Shown in pieces: positions 38,924 to 47,019 of a DNA stretch of 64,000 bases. Source of the DNA: Rudaeicoccus suwonensis. GTDB taxonomy: Bacteria > Actinomycetota > Actinomycetes > Actinomycetales > Dermatophilaceae. The translations under genes were made by a program, and so were the position numbers. The DNA lies in the NCBI RefSeq assembly GCF_007829035.1, contig NZ_VIVQ01000001.1:1612001-1676000 (forward strand). The letters are read 5' to 3'. Numbering within the stretch: position 1 is the first letter of the stretch; each line of letters starts with the position of its first letter. The notes beneath the pieces were generated by a model that ran no database searches, was not told the origin of the DNA, and worked only from the letters and a program-made list of their open reading frames with translations.

Positions 38924-40123
38924 GTGAGAGTCGATCTGCTGACCAAGGAATACCCGCCCAACATCTACGGCGGTGCGGGTGTGCATGTGAGCGAACTTGT
39001 GCGCGCACTGCGGGAATTGGGCGATCAGGTGTGTGTCCGAGCGTTCGGCGATCCTGTCCACGAGCCGGACACCGTCGGCTATCCGGACCTGCCCGAACTC
39101 GCCTCGGCGAATGCCGCGCTGCGGACGCTCGGGGTCGATCTGTCGATGGCGCAAGACTGCGCCGGCGCCGACCTGGTGCACTCACACACCTGGTACGCCA
39201 ACATGGCAGGCCATGTGGCGAGCCTCTTGCACGGTATGCCGCATGTCATCACCGCGCACAGCCTCGAACCGATGCGTCCTTGGAAGGCCGAGCAGTTGGG
39301 CGGCGGGTACCGAGTGTCGTCCTACGTCGAGCGCACCGCATATGAGGCGGCTGCCGGTGTCATCGCGGTGAGTCACGGGATGCGCGCCGACGTCCTCGCC
39401 AGCTACCCGCAGCTGGATCCGGCTCGGGTGCACGTGGTGCACAACGGCATCGACTCCCAGTTGTGGCATCGCGACAGCTCTCCGGAGGCAGAAGCGGCGG
39501 CACGCCGACACGGTGTCGATCCAGAACGCCCCAGCGTCGTCTTCGTCGGTCGGATCACCCGGCAGAAGGGCCTGCCCTACCTGCTGCGTGCGGCCGCGGA
39601 GCTGCCGCCGGAGGTGCAGTTGGTGCTGTGTGCAGGGGCGCCGGACACCCCGGAGATTCTCGCGGAGGTCGAGGGGCTGGTGACCGGGTTGCAGCATCGC
39701 CGGACCGGCGTGGTGTGGATTCCCGACATGCTTCCCCGTGCAGAGGTGATTGCATTGCTCTCTGCCGCAACGGTTTTCGTGTGTCCATCCGTCTACGAAC
39801 CGCTCGGCATCGTCAACCTCGAGGCGATGGCGTGCGAGGCCGCCGTGGTCGGGACGGCGACCGGCGGCATACCCGAGGTCGTCGACGACGACGTCACCGG
39901 CTGGCTGGTGCCGATCGATCAGGTCTCCGACGGCACCGGAACGCCCCGTGATCCGGACCTCTTCGTCGCCGATCTGGCGCGCGCCCTCACCGAGGCCACG
40001 AGTGACGCCGCCGAAGCTCGTCGCCGAGGGACCGCCGGTCGCGAGCGAGCGGTGCGTGAGTTCTCGTGGGCGACCATCGCCGAGCGCACCCAGCAGGTGT
40101 ATGCCGCAGTCGTCGGCGGCTGA
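38924..40123 (+). CDS. glgA: GlgA/GlgM-type glycosyltransferase (glycogen or maltose-1-phosphate synthase)
   Basis: GT-B glycosyltransferase using ADP-glucose. In actinobacteria this ~390-residue type, encoded divergently from glgC, makes alpha-maltose 1-phosphate for the GlgE route or extends glycogen. The product has 399 residues from GTG 38924, which begins RVDLLTKEYPPNIYGGAGVH. It shows HSHTWYANMAGH, VHNGIDSQLW, VFVGRITRQKGLPYLL and the donor-site CPSVYEPLGIVNLEAMAC. A longer frame to 38666 runs through glgC and is rejected. Confidence 0.93.
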   Translation: MRVDLLTKEYPPNIYGGAGVHVSELVRALRELGDQVCVRAFGDPVHEPDTVGYPDLPELASANAALRTLGVDLSMAQDCAGADLVHSHTWYANMAGHVASLLHGMPHVITAHSLEPMRPWKAEQLGGGYRVSSYVERTAYEAAAGVIAVSHGMRADVLASYPQLDPARVHVVHNGIDSQLWHRDSSPEAEAAARRHGVDPERPSVVFVGRITRQKGLPYLLRAAAELPPEVQLVLCAGAPDTPEILAEVEGLVTGLQHRRTGVVWIPDMLPRAEVIALLSAATVFVCPSVYEPLGIVNLEAMACEAAVVGTATGGIPEVVDDDVTGWLVPIDQVSDGTGTPRDPDLFVADLARALTEATSDAAEARRRGTAGRERAVREFSWATIAERTQQVYAAVVGG

Positions 40124-40129
40124 TCGCTG

Positions 40130-40897
40130 TCAGTCGCCCCGGTCACCGGGGCGCAGACCGGCCAGCCCCAGGGCCGCGATCGTGGTGGCCTGAGCCATCG
40201 CGACGTCGGCCCCCGCCTGCAGATCGCGCAGCACTCGGTGGCGCGCTTCGTCCGTCGCGGAATCCACCGCGGGCGAGTGCTCCAACGCCAGATCCATTGC
40301 TGCGCCTACAGTTCCAGCGGTCTGCAGGATGCGCAGCGCCCGTCCCGGCAGTCCCGGTGGCAGTCCCCACTGGCGCAGTGCCACGCGGTCGTCGGCCATT
40401 GCCCGCAGCGGTGAGCCGGCCCACGGCTGCACGTCGAGGTCGAGCAGCAACTGGGTGGACTCGGCCAGGCGTTGCCGCAGCACGCGCTCGATCTGGGATT
40501 CGTGCAACTCCTCCAGACGGTGCGCCGGCGTCGGCGCGCAGTCGTACGCCGTCAGCCGGACGGCCGTGCCCTCGTCGCCGGCTGCGCCATACGTGGAGAC
40601 CGTCGGCACCAGTGCGCCACCGAGAGCGGGCACGAAGACGCATTCACCCGCGTCGATCGCTGCAGCGGTGAGATCAGGGTTGCCGCGGGGCAGCCCGGTC
40701 ACGTCACCGGCGCGAGGCAGCGCGCAGGCCAGCACACGTTCGCCGAGGTCCTGCCACGTCGCGAGCCGTTCGAGGTCACCGGAGACGTCGTCGATATCAG
40801 GCAGGGCGCGGCGTAGCGCCTCGTCGAGGTCGACGTGACCGGCCCAGGCGGAGGTGACCCAGAGGCTGAGGCGGACGGCGGCAGGCAGGGTGGACAT
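40130..40897 (-). CDS. conserved hypothetical actinobacterial protein
   Basis: A 255-residue soluble protein with no motif I recognise. It begins MSTLPAAVRLSLWVTSAWAG and contains a long Ala/Leu-rich helical C-terminal half with many Arg and Asp residues. The ATG at 40897 lies 7 bases after TAGTGT and 25 bases from the divergent ABC ATPase gene; much longer open frames through that gene are shadows. A similar protein next to this ABC ATPase recurs in actinobacteria, so a link is possible, but no function can be given. Confidence 0.7.
   Translation of the reverse strand: MSTLPAAVRLSLWVTSAWAGHVDLDEALRRALPDIDDVSGDLERLATWQDLGERVLACALPRAGDVTGLPRGNPDLTAAAIDAGECVFVPALGGALVPTVSTYGAAGDEGTAVRLTAYDCAPTPAHRLEELHESQIERVLRQRLAESTQLLLDLDVQPWAGSPLRAMADDRVALRQWGLPPGLPGRALRILQTAGTVGAAMDLALEHSPAVDSATDEARHRVLRDLQAGADVAMAQATTIAALGLAGLRPGDRGD
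40135..40153. terminator. GC-rich palindrome between convergent glgA and the next gene
   Basis: CGCCCCGGT (40135-40143) and ACCGGGGCG (40145-40153) pair perfectly around one base. The palindrome lies 11 bases after the glgA stop, inside the last codons of the opposite gene. It has no T-run, so it is at most a weak or Rho-type bidirectional stop. Confidence 0.4.
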
Positions 40898-40904
40898 CGA
40901 CCAC

Positions 40905-40914
40905 ACACTAAGGT
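40905..40914. promoter_or_regulatory. overlapping back-to-back -10 boxes
   Basis: TAGTGT on the minus strand (40910-40905) and TAAGGT on the plus strand (40909-40914) share two base pairs and lie 7 and 8 bases from the ATG codons of the divergent genes. Only one of the two can be occupied at a time. Confidence 0.5.
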
Positions 40915-40922
40915 TTGGTGCC

Positions 40923-41735
40923 ATGAGCGATGTCTTGGCACTCGCAGATGTCAGTGTGGTCCGCGGGGGTAAGCACCTGCTCGACGGCGTGACGTGGGAG
41001 ATCGAAGAAGGCGAACGCTGGGTCGTCCTCGGTCCCAACGGCGCCGGAAAGACGACCCTGCTGTCGATCGCCGCGGGTCGCCTGCACCCGAGCAGCGGTG
41101 TGGCAGGTGTGCTTTCGGAGGTGCTCGGCGCGGTCGACGTCTTTGAACTCCGCCCGCGGATCGGACTGTCGTCGGCATCGATCGCCGAGCGCATCCCCGG
41201 TGGCGAACGCGTCGGTGACGTGGTTGTGACCGCGGCATACGGCATGGTCGGTCGATGGCGCGAGCGGTATGACGAGCTTGACCACCGACGCGCCGCCGAC
41301 CTGCTCGACACCCTCGGTGCCGGCCACCTGATCGACCGGACCTTCGGCACTCTCAGCGAGGGTGAGCGCAAGCGAGTCCTCATCGCCCGTGCGCTGATGA
41401 CCGACCCGGAGCTGATGTTGCTCGACGAGCCCGCCGCCGGTCTCGACCTCGGTGGTCGCGAGGACCTGGTCGCCCGGCTCGGCGAGATCGCCCTCGATGT
41501 CGAGGCGCCCGCGCTGGTCCTCGTGACCCACCATGTCGAGGAGATCCCGCCCGGCTTCACCGACGTGCTCATGCTGCGGGCCGGCAAGGTCGTGGCAGCC
41601 GGGCCGATCGAACTGACCCTCACCGCGGAGAACCTCTCGGCGACCTTCGACACGCCCCTGACGCTGGATCGGCATGGCGACCGGTGGGCGGCACGGGCCG
41701 TGCAGCGACCAGCCGGCAGACACACTGCAAGCTGA
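40923..41735 (+). CDS. ABC transporter ATP-binding protein
   Basis: The 270-residue ATPase has Walker A GPNGAGKTTLLS near residue 38, signature LSEGERKRVLIARAL, Walker B LMLLDEPAAGLD and switch region VLVTHHVEEIP. It resembles the ATPases encoded without a permease in many actinobacteria (YfiL/ModF-like). No membrane partner is adjacent. The ATG at 40923 follows TAAGGT by 8 bases; an upstream frame from 40854 is rejected for that reason. Confidence 0.88.
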   Translation: MSDVLALADVSVVRGGKHLLDGVTWEIEEGERWVVLGPNGAGKTTLLSIAAGRLHPSSGVAGVLSEVLGAVDVFELRPRIGLSSASIAERIPGGERVGDVVVTAAYGMVGRWRERYDELDHRRAADLLDTLGAGHLIDRTFGTLSEGERKRVLIARALMTDPELMLLDEPAAGLDLGGREDLVARLGEIALDVEAPALVLVTHHVEEIPPGFTDVLMLRAGKVVAAGPIELTLTAENLSATFDTPLTLDRHGDRWAARAVQRPAGRHTAS

Positions 41736-41762
41736 CCTAGTCGTTCTCGCTACGGTCTCGGG

Positions 41763-42584
41763 GTGTCCCTCACTCATGCGTTGCTGATCATGCTGGCCGG
41801 CATGGCAGCCGGTGGCATCAACACTGTTGTCGGCTCCGGCACACTGGTGACCTTTCCCACCCTGCTCGCGCTCGGATATCCCGCGGTCGCAGCCAACGTG
41901 TCCAACACCCTCGGCCTGGTCGCAGGCGGACTGTCGGGTTCATGGGGGTACCGCAAAGAGGTCTCGCAGAGCCGCGACCAACTGCGGCGTCTGGCGCCGA
42001 TGTCGCTGGTGGGGGCGGTCGTCGGAGCGCTGCTGCTGATCTGGTTGCCGGCCTCGGCATTCAAAGCGATCGTTCCGATCTTGATCCTCATCGGCATCCT
42101 GCTGGTCCTCACCGGACCGGCGCTGCAGCGTCGCGCGTCCGCGCGCGCCTCGGCGGAGCCGACCGCCATGGAGCCTGCGGCAGCCGTCTCTGGCAACGGC
42201 CCCGCGACGTCCGAGCACCCGTCGGCAACCCGCCAGGTGCTGCTGGCCGTCGGTGTGTTCGGCGCCGGCATGTATGGCGGCTACTTCGGCGCCGCACAGG
42301 GCGTCCTGCTCATGGGGCTGTTGAGCGCCCTGCTCAGTGCACCGCTGCAGCGGCTCAACGGGATCAAGAACGTCCTGGGCACCGTCGTCAACGGGGTGGC
42401 AGCGGTGACCTTCCTGGTGGTCGCGATCCACCAGGTGCGCTGGGAGGTCGCGGCGCTCATCGCGGTCGGCTCACTGATCGGTGGCGTGATCGGGGCCAAG
42501 GTGGGTCGCCGCCTGCCGCCATGGGCATTGCGCGGTTTCATCGTGCTCATCGGTGTCATCGCGATCGTGCAACTGCTGCGGTGA
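41763..42584 (+). CDS. TauE/SafE family membrane permease
   Basis: A 273-residue protein with about eight hydrophobic helices in two inverted halves, each starting with the family glycine-rich pattern (GMAAGGINTVVGSGTLVTFP and FGAGMYGGYFGAAQGVLL). The family exports sulphite, sulphoacetate and other small anions; the substrate here is unknown. Start GTG 41763 lies 6 bases after TACGGT. The stop overlaps a second TauE/SafE gene (GTGA), so the two may form a pair. Confidence 0.88.
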   Translation: MSLTHALLIMLAGMAAGGINTVVGSGTLVTFPTLLALGYPAVAANVSNTLGLVAGGLSGSWGYRKEVSQSRDQLRRLAPMSLVGAVVGALLLIWLPASAFKAIVPILILIGILLVLTGPALQRRASARASAEPTAMEPAAAVSGNGPATSEHPSATRQVLLAVGVFGAGMYGGYFGAAQGVLLMGLLSALLSAPLQRLNGIKNVLGTVVNGVAAVTFLVVAIHQVRWEVAALIAVGSLIGGVIGAKVGRRLPPWALRGFIVLIGVIAIVQLLR

Positions 42585-43312
42585 TCGGACACCTGCCTCT
42601 CGCGGTCTTCCTCACCCTCGGCATGGTGGTGGCACTGGGCGCCTGCGTTCAATCGGTCGTCGGGTTCGGGCTGGCGGTGGTCGCAGCGCCGTTCGTCGTC
42701 GTGCTCGAGCCGCACCTGATGCCCGCGGCACTGCTGGTGACCAGCCTGGCGTTGCCATCATGGGAGTTGCTGACCGGCGACCGCGACATCGCCTGGCGAC
42801 CGTGGTGCTTCGCCATCGGGGGCCGGGTATTGCTCATGCCGGTCGGCGTGTGGTTGGTGACGTGGGCACCCACGTCGCTCATCGCAGTCATCGTCGGGGC
42901 CATGGTGCTGGTGGCGGTGGCCGCCTCGATTTCTCGCATCGACGTCCGGCCCACTCCCGCTTCATCAGCGCTCGCCGGGGTGATCACGGGCGTGTCGGGG
43001 ACGGCAGCGTCCATCGGCGGTCCCTTCTTCGCGCTGGTCCTGCAGCACGAGCGACCGAGTCGGATCCGCTCCACCCTCGCGCTGTTCTTCGTCGTGGGCG
43101 CTTCCAGCGCGCTCACCGGCCTCGCGGTGGCAGGCCACGTGGACGCCACCCAACTGAAGGTCGGGCTGGCATGGATTCCGTTCGTGCTGCTGGGGACTGC
43201 GATCGCGCGCCCGTTGCGGTCGCGGGTGGATGCTGCGCGAATGCGGCGTCTGGTGCTGGCCCTCGCAACGGTGGCCGGCGTAGGAGTCATCCTCCTCACA
43301 GTCGTGTCCTAG
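42581..43312 (+). CDS. second TauE/SafE family membrane permease
   Basis: A 243-residue protein with about seven or eight hydrophobic segments. It begins with GTG overlapping the preceding permease stop, and contains ACVQSVVGFGLAVVAAPF and GVSGTAASIGGPFFALVLQ, the two inverted halves of the TauE/SafE fold. It is diverged from its neighbour, so this is not a recent duplication. Overlap suggests co-translation and possibly hetero-oligomer formation, which is inference. Confidence 0.87.
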   Translation: MIGHLPLAVFLTLGMVVALGACVQSVVGFGLAVVAAPFVVVLEPHLMPAALLVTSLALPSWELLTGDRDIAWRPWCFAIGGRVLLMPVGVWLVTWAPTSLIAVIVGAMVLVAVAASISRIDVRPTPASSALAGVITGVSGTAASIGGPFFALVLQHERPSRIRSTLALFFVVGASSALTGLAVAGHVDATQLKVGLAWIPFVLLGTAIARPLRSRVDAARMRRLVLALATVAGVGVILLTVVS

Positions 43313-43350
43313 CCTGCTCGACACCTGCCTGGGCTACCCTCCTGCTTGTC

Positions 43351-44112
43351 ATGTGTCCAAGATCCGCCCACGTCCGCGACGTCGTGTCCTATCTGCCCGC
43401 TCCTGTTGCGAGCCCTGATCGTGTGCAGGTGACTGATCAGGGCTCGGTCTTCGCTGCGCTGGTACGCGCGCACGGTCTGCCGGACTGGGTCTTTGAGCCG
43501 GTGCCGCGCACGCCGGCCAATGGTCTGGCCACGGCGTCCGTCGGATCCTGGTCGTCGCCCGCACCGGAGGCGCCGCAACGCACGGTGGCTACGCCGGTCG
43601 AGCGGCATACATCGCCGGCGCCGTCCACGTCGGTCGATCAGTCATTGGTGCTGGGTGTCCGCACGCGCCTGGCACATGCTGCGCCGCACGCCTTCGCCTC
43701 GGTCGTAGAGCAATTGCTGACCTGCCTGGGTTATCGCATGCCGACAGGTATGACGAGCGGTGGCGAGGCAGCCAGGCCGTTCGTCGAGGTCGCGGTCGTG
43801 CGTGATCCGCTCGGACTGGACCGTGCGCTGTTGCGCGCGGTGCAGCTTCCCGTTGGATGGTCGATCGACCGCGGCGCAGTGCGCGATCTGCTGACCACCG
43901 TCCGGGCCGGTCAGGTGAGGCGGACGGTCATGCTGACGACCGGTGTCTTCTCCGAGGACGCCCGTGACGCCGCGGCGGAGGCGGACCGGGATGTGGTGCT
44001 GATCGACGGCACCGAGCTCGCGACCTTGATGGTAGGCCAGGGGCTCGGGGTGCGGAATGCGGCCACGCCGACCGTGCAACTGGTGGACGACAGCTTCTTC
44101 ACCTCCGACTGA
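43351..44112 (+). CDS. Mrr-like restriction-endonuclease-fold protein, catalytic motif apparently lost
   Basis: A 253-residue protein. The first ~100 residues are variable and Pro/Ser/Ala-rich. From ~105 the sequence follows the Mrr nuclease fold: FASVVEQLLTCLGYRMPTG, then VEVAVVRDP, then AVQLPVGWSIDRGAVRDLL, then TVMLTTGVFSEDARDAA and VVLIDGTELATLM. The Mrr catalytic QXK is represented by AVQLP, so the lysine is missing, and the preceding Gly-Ile-Asp is not recognisable. It is probably a non-cleaving DNA-binding or regulatory derivative. The ATG is 10 bases after TACCCT. Confidence 0.65.
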   Translation: MCPRSAHVRDVVSYLPAPVASPDRVQVTDQGSVFAALVRAHGLPDWVFEPVPRTPANGLATASVGSWSSPAPEAPQRTVATPVERHTSPAPSTSVDQSLVLGVRTRLAHAAPHAFASVVEQLLTCLGYRMPTGMTSGGEAARPFVEVAVVRDPLGLDRALLRAVQLPVGWSIDRGAVRDLLTTVRAGQVRRTVMLTTGVFSEDARDAAAEADRDVVLIDGTELATLMVGQGLGVRNAATPTVQLVDDSFFTSD

Positions 44113-44136
44113 TCCAACCGCGTGCATCAGTCGGAG
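44103..44136. terminator. perfect 11-bp hairpin at the end of the Mrr-like gene
   Basis: CTCCGACTGAT (44103-44113) and ATCAGTCGGAG (44126-44136) pair without mismatch around a 12-base loop. The left arm includes the TGA stop. No T-run follows. It lies 12 bases before the -10 of the methyltransferase gene. Confidence 0.55.
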
Positions 44137-44162
44137 TCGGCGCGAATCTAAGCTTGCTGACC

Positions 44163-45011
44163 GTGCCCGTCATCGAGATCACCGACCCGCGCGACGTGCG
44201 GGTCCGCGACTACTTCGACCTGACCGACGTCGCGCTCCGCCGCCGGTTGGAACCCGAGGGTGGGCTATATCTGGCCGAGAGCGAGAAGGTGATCCGGCGG
44301 GCACTTGGGGCCGGGCATCGGCCGCGCTCCTACCTGATGGGCCGGCGCTGGCTGACCGACCTGTCGGACGTGGTCGCCGCGGCCGACCGCGACGGTGTCC
44401 CGGTGTATGTCGCAGAGGCATCCGTCATCGAGGCGATGACCGGATTCCACCTGCACCGAGGGGCGCTCGCCTCGATGCACCGCCCGGCGCTGCCGTCATA
44501 CCTCGACCTGGTCGAGCATGCGCGCCGGGTGCTGGTGTTGGAGGACATCGTCGATCACACGAACGTGGGTGCGATCTTCCGTTCGGCGGCGGCGTTGGGC
44601 GCGGACGCCGTTCTGGTGACGCCGCGATGCGCGGATCCGCTCTACCGGCGCAGCGTTCGTGTGTCGATGGGGACGGTCTTCCAGGTGCCATGGACCAGAA
44701 TCGAACCGTGGCCAGCTGCCGCGGAAAGCCTTCGGCAGCAAGGTTTTTCGGTCGCGTCGCTGGCACTGTCCGCAGACGCGGTCAGCCTGGACGAATTGGT
44801 CGCCCATCCGGTCGAGCGGCTTGCAATGGTGCTCGGAACCGAAGGTGACGGGTTGTCCCGCCGCACCCTGGAGGCCAGTGACCTGGTCGTCAAGATCCCG
44901 ATGGCAGGCGGCGTCGACTCCCTCAACGTCGCAGCGGCGACTGCTCTGGTGCTGTGGGCAACACGCCCGGTGACCCCGCCGGGTGGGGTCGATTCCCCTG
45001 CACTGCACTAG
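44163..45011 (+). CDS. SpoU/TrmH-family RNA 2'-O-methyltransferase
   Basis: SPOUT-class enzyme that methylates a ribose in rRNA or tRNA with S-adenosylmethionine. The trefoil-knot motifs are NVGAIFRSAAALGADAV, LGTEGDGLSRRTLE and PMAGGVDSLNVAAATAL. An N-terminal substrate-binding domain precedes them. The GTG at 44163 (282 residues) lies 8 bases after TAAGCT, whereas the TTG at 44154 would overlap that box. The target RNA is unknown. Confidence 0.92.
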   Translation: MPVIEITDPRDVRVRDYFDLTDVALRRRLEPEGGLYLAESEKVIRRALGAGHRPRSYLMGRRWLTDLSDVVAAADRDGVPVYVAEASVIEAMTGFHLHRGALASMHRPALPSYLDLVEHARRVLVLEDIVDHTNVGAIFRSAAALGADAVLVTPRCADPLYRRSVRVSMGTVFQVPWTRIEPWPAAAESLRQQGFSVASLALSADAVSLDELVAHPVERLAMVLGTEGDGLSRRTLEASDLVVKIPMAGGVDSLNVAAATALVLWATRPVTPPGGVDSPALH

Positions 45012-45059
45012 TTTCGAGGTGTCCGGCCGCAGCGGGTGGCCGTGGCGGAAGGATGAGTC

Positions 45060-45980
45060 ATGGATACCAGCACGTGGTGGATCATCATCGGCATCGTCGT
45101 GGTCGTCGTCGTCCTTGCCGTGATCGGTGTCGCGATGCGCAAGCGCAGCGACAACTACCGTCGAACCGCAGCTCACGACCTGCGCGAGCGGGCCAAGGCG
45201 GGCGAGCAGACCGTAGCCACGACTCAGTCGCAGGCGCAGGACGCCGCTGCGGCTGCTGAACAGGCCCGGATCGCCGCTGAACAGCAACGCCAGCAGGCAG
45301 AGGCACTGGCCGCCGACGCGGAGCAGAAACGGCAGACCGCCGAGGCCGTCCAGCGCGACCACGACGAGACGCTGCGCAAGGCGGATGCGCTCGACCCCGA
45401 TGTGCCGACCGACCGCGACGGCAATCGAGTGGTGGGCTCCGGGTCGGGTCGTGGTGGCGACAGCGTCGCGGATCCGATCACCGGCGTGCCGGTGGAGGAC
45501 GCCGTGCGTGAACCAGTCGTGGCTCATCACGACGATGTCGCGACGCAGCACGAGGCCCCGACGCAGAACGTTGCCCCACAGGAAACTGCCTCCCCTGCAG
45601 TCGCGGCGCCGATCGCCCACGACGCGCACGCCCACCCGGATGAAGTCTCCGAAGGCGCCGCGTCCGGTGGTGGTTACCGCACCGGCCAGGACGAAGGTGA
45701 ACTTCGCCGGGACGAGGGTGACGCGGGAGCGCGGACCAGCATGGATCAGGGCGAGTTCCGCCGGGGCCTGCACGAGGAGGGCGATGCTCGCACCGGGATG
45801 GACCAGGGTGAGTTCTACCGCGAACAAATGGGGGTCACCGCACCGGTCACCGGCATGGATCAGGGCCAGTTCCACCGCGACGAGGAGACCGCCGACGACG
45901 AAGCACCCGCTGCCGATGCGCCGAACGGCGATGAGTCAGGACACACCCGCCGCAGCTGGCGGAACCGGTCCCAGGACTGA
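45060..45980 (+). CDS. membrane-anchored protein with coiled coil and C-terminal MDQGEF repeats
   Basis: A 306-residue protein of no recognised family. Residues 7-26 form one membrane helix rich in Ile/Val. Residues ~35-110 are an Ala/Gln/Glu-rich coiled coil. Residues ~110-200 are a low-complexity acidic linker. Four repeats of the form RTGMDQGEFYR lie at 207-217, 225-235, 244-254 and 263-273, with a period of 18-19 residues; the first is diverged (RTGQDEGELRR). The C-terminus is basic (RRSWRNRSQD). The layout suggests a cytoplasmic rod displaying short binding motifs. GGAAGGATG precedes the ATG. Confidence 0.8.
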   Translation: MDTSTWWIIIGIVVVVVVLAVIGVAMRKRSDNYRRTAAHDLRERAKAGEQTVATTQSQAQDAAAAAEQARIAAEQQRQQAEALAADAEQKRQTAEAVQRDHDETLRKADALDPDVPTDRDGNRVVGSGSGRGGDSVADPITGVPVEDAVREPVVAHHDDVATQHEAPTQNVAPQETASPAVAAPIAHDAHAHPDEVSEGAASGGGYRTGQDEGELRRDEGDAGARTSMDQGEFRRGLHEEGDARTGMDQGEFYREQMGVTAPVTGMDQGQFHRDEETADDEAPAADAPNGDESGHTRRSWRNRSQD

Positions 45981-45991
45981 TCCGCGGAGGC

Positions 45992-46038
45992 GCACTGCGG
46001 CTCCGACTCGCTCCACGTGTGAGTCGGAGCCGCAGTGC
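45992..46038. terminator. 18-bp perfect stem between convergent genes
   Basis: GCACTGCGGCTCCGACTC (45992-46009) pairs without mismatch with GAGTCGGAGCCGCAGTGC (46021-46038) around an 11-base loop. It lies between the stops of the MDQGEF protein and the convergent PEBP gene, so it is a probable bidirectional terminator, without a T-run. Confidence 0.8.
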
Positions 46039-46053
46039 CGTCCAGTGGCCCGG

Positions 46054-46602
46054 TCAGCTCGCCTGGTACGTCGCGACGATCACGCCACGCGCCAGGAGTT
46101 GCCCGAGCGCATTGAAGCTGAGGAAGGTCGGCGTCGCGGAGGCGTCGACCGCCAGCGGGTCGCCACCGATGGCGTGCACCGCGAAGTAGTAACGGTGGGC
46201 GCGATCGCCGGGCGGGGGAGCAGCACCGTCATACCCGGCGTTGCCGAAGTCGTTGCGGACGCACACCGCTCCCTCTGGAAGACCTGCACCGTCCGCCGTG
46301 CCGGCGCCCGCGGGCAGGTTGGTGACCGATGCCGGGATGTTGCCGATCGCCCAGTGCCAGAAGCCGGCCGGGGTCGGGGCATCCGGGTCGAAACACGTCA
46401 CGACGTATGACGTGGTGCCCTCCGGAGCGCCGGACCACGACAGCTGCGGGGAGGTGTTGCCGCCGTTGTAGGGCTCCCCGTCGAAGACCTGCGCGTCGGG
46501 CAGTGTGCTGCCGTCTGTGAACGAGTCGCTGGTCACCGTCATCGACGGTGTCGCGGGAAGAAGCGAGTAGGGGTCGGGAGCCATCGGGCGGTCAAGATCC
46601 AT
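46054..46602 (-). CDS. YbhB/YbcL family (PEBP-like) protein
   Basis: A 182-residue phosphatidylethanolamine-binding-protein fold, as in RKIP and YbhB. Family motifs are [37 protein letters not shown] (two blocks) and a Tyr/His pocket near [10 protein letters not shown]. The biochemical role is unknown in bacteria. The ATG at 46602 lies 7 bases after TAGGTT (46615-46610), which makes it preferable to the upstream TTG at 46611. No signal peptide. Confidence 0.9.
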   Translation of the reverse strand: MDLDRPMAPDPYSLLPATPSMTVTSDSFTDGSTLPDAQVFDGEPYNGGNTSPQLSWSGAPEGTTSYVVTCFDPDAPTPAGFWHWAIGNIPASVTNLPAGAGTADGAGLPEGAVCVRNDFGNAGYDGAAPPPGDRAHRYYFAVHAIGGDPLAVDASATPTFLSFNALGQLLARGVIVATYQAS

Positions 46603-46635
46603 GACAGCCAACCTATCCCCGCGACAGGTCTTCGC

Positions 46636-47019
46636 TCAGCGTGACGTGACCATCGTCGCGAGCAGCCGTCGCAACTCCCGGGCCGGATCGTCGGTGACAC
46701 CACCGTGGATCGGGCCGGGCTGAAGGACGGTCGAGCGTGGGGCGCTCAGCCAGCCGAAACGTTGCCGCAGTGTCGGCAGATCCGGTCGTCCAGGCGCAGC
46801 CTCGCCCCGGCACACCGCATCGACACCGGTCAGGCAGGATGCAAGGCCCGCGAGATCGATACCGGGCGAAAAGGCTTGCAAAAGTAGCGGATTCACGTCG
46901 TGTTCGGCCGCCAGGAAGTCGCCCATCTGGCTGTAGAGCACGACGCCGACGTTGAGGTACTCCTCGCGCTCGACTGCCGGAACGCAGCGCAGCACGACGT
47001 ACTGATAACCAAGGCTCAT
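46636..47019 (-). CDS. DUF3037 family protein
   Basis: A 127-residue protein beginning MSLGYQYVVLRCVPAVEREE and containing YLNVGVVLYSQ, the pattern of DUF3037. The start overlaps the stop of the HipA-like kinase gene (ATGA). Genes of this family usually sit directly after a HipA-like kinase gene, so it may bind or be a target of that kinase. The function is unknown. A longer frame to 47334 lies within the kinase gene. Confidence 0.85.
   Translation of the reverse strand: MSLGYQYVVLRCVPAVEREEYLNVGVVLYSQMGDFLAAEHDVNPLLLQAFSPGIDLAGLASCLTGVDAVCRGEAAPGRPDLPTLRQRFGWLSAPRSTVLQPGPIHGGVTDDPARELRRLLATMVTSR

Noticed and set aside
44154-44162. TTG start for the SpoU-family methyltransferase
   Set aside because: It overlaps the TAAGCT -10-like box; GTG 44163 is 8 bases after that box.
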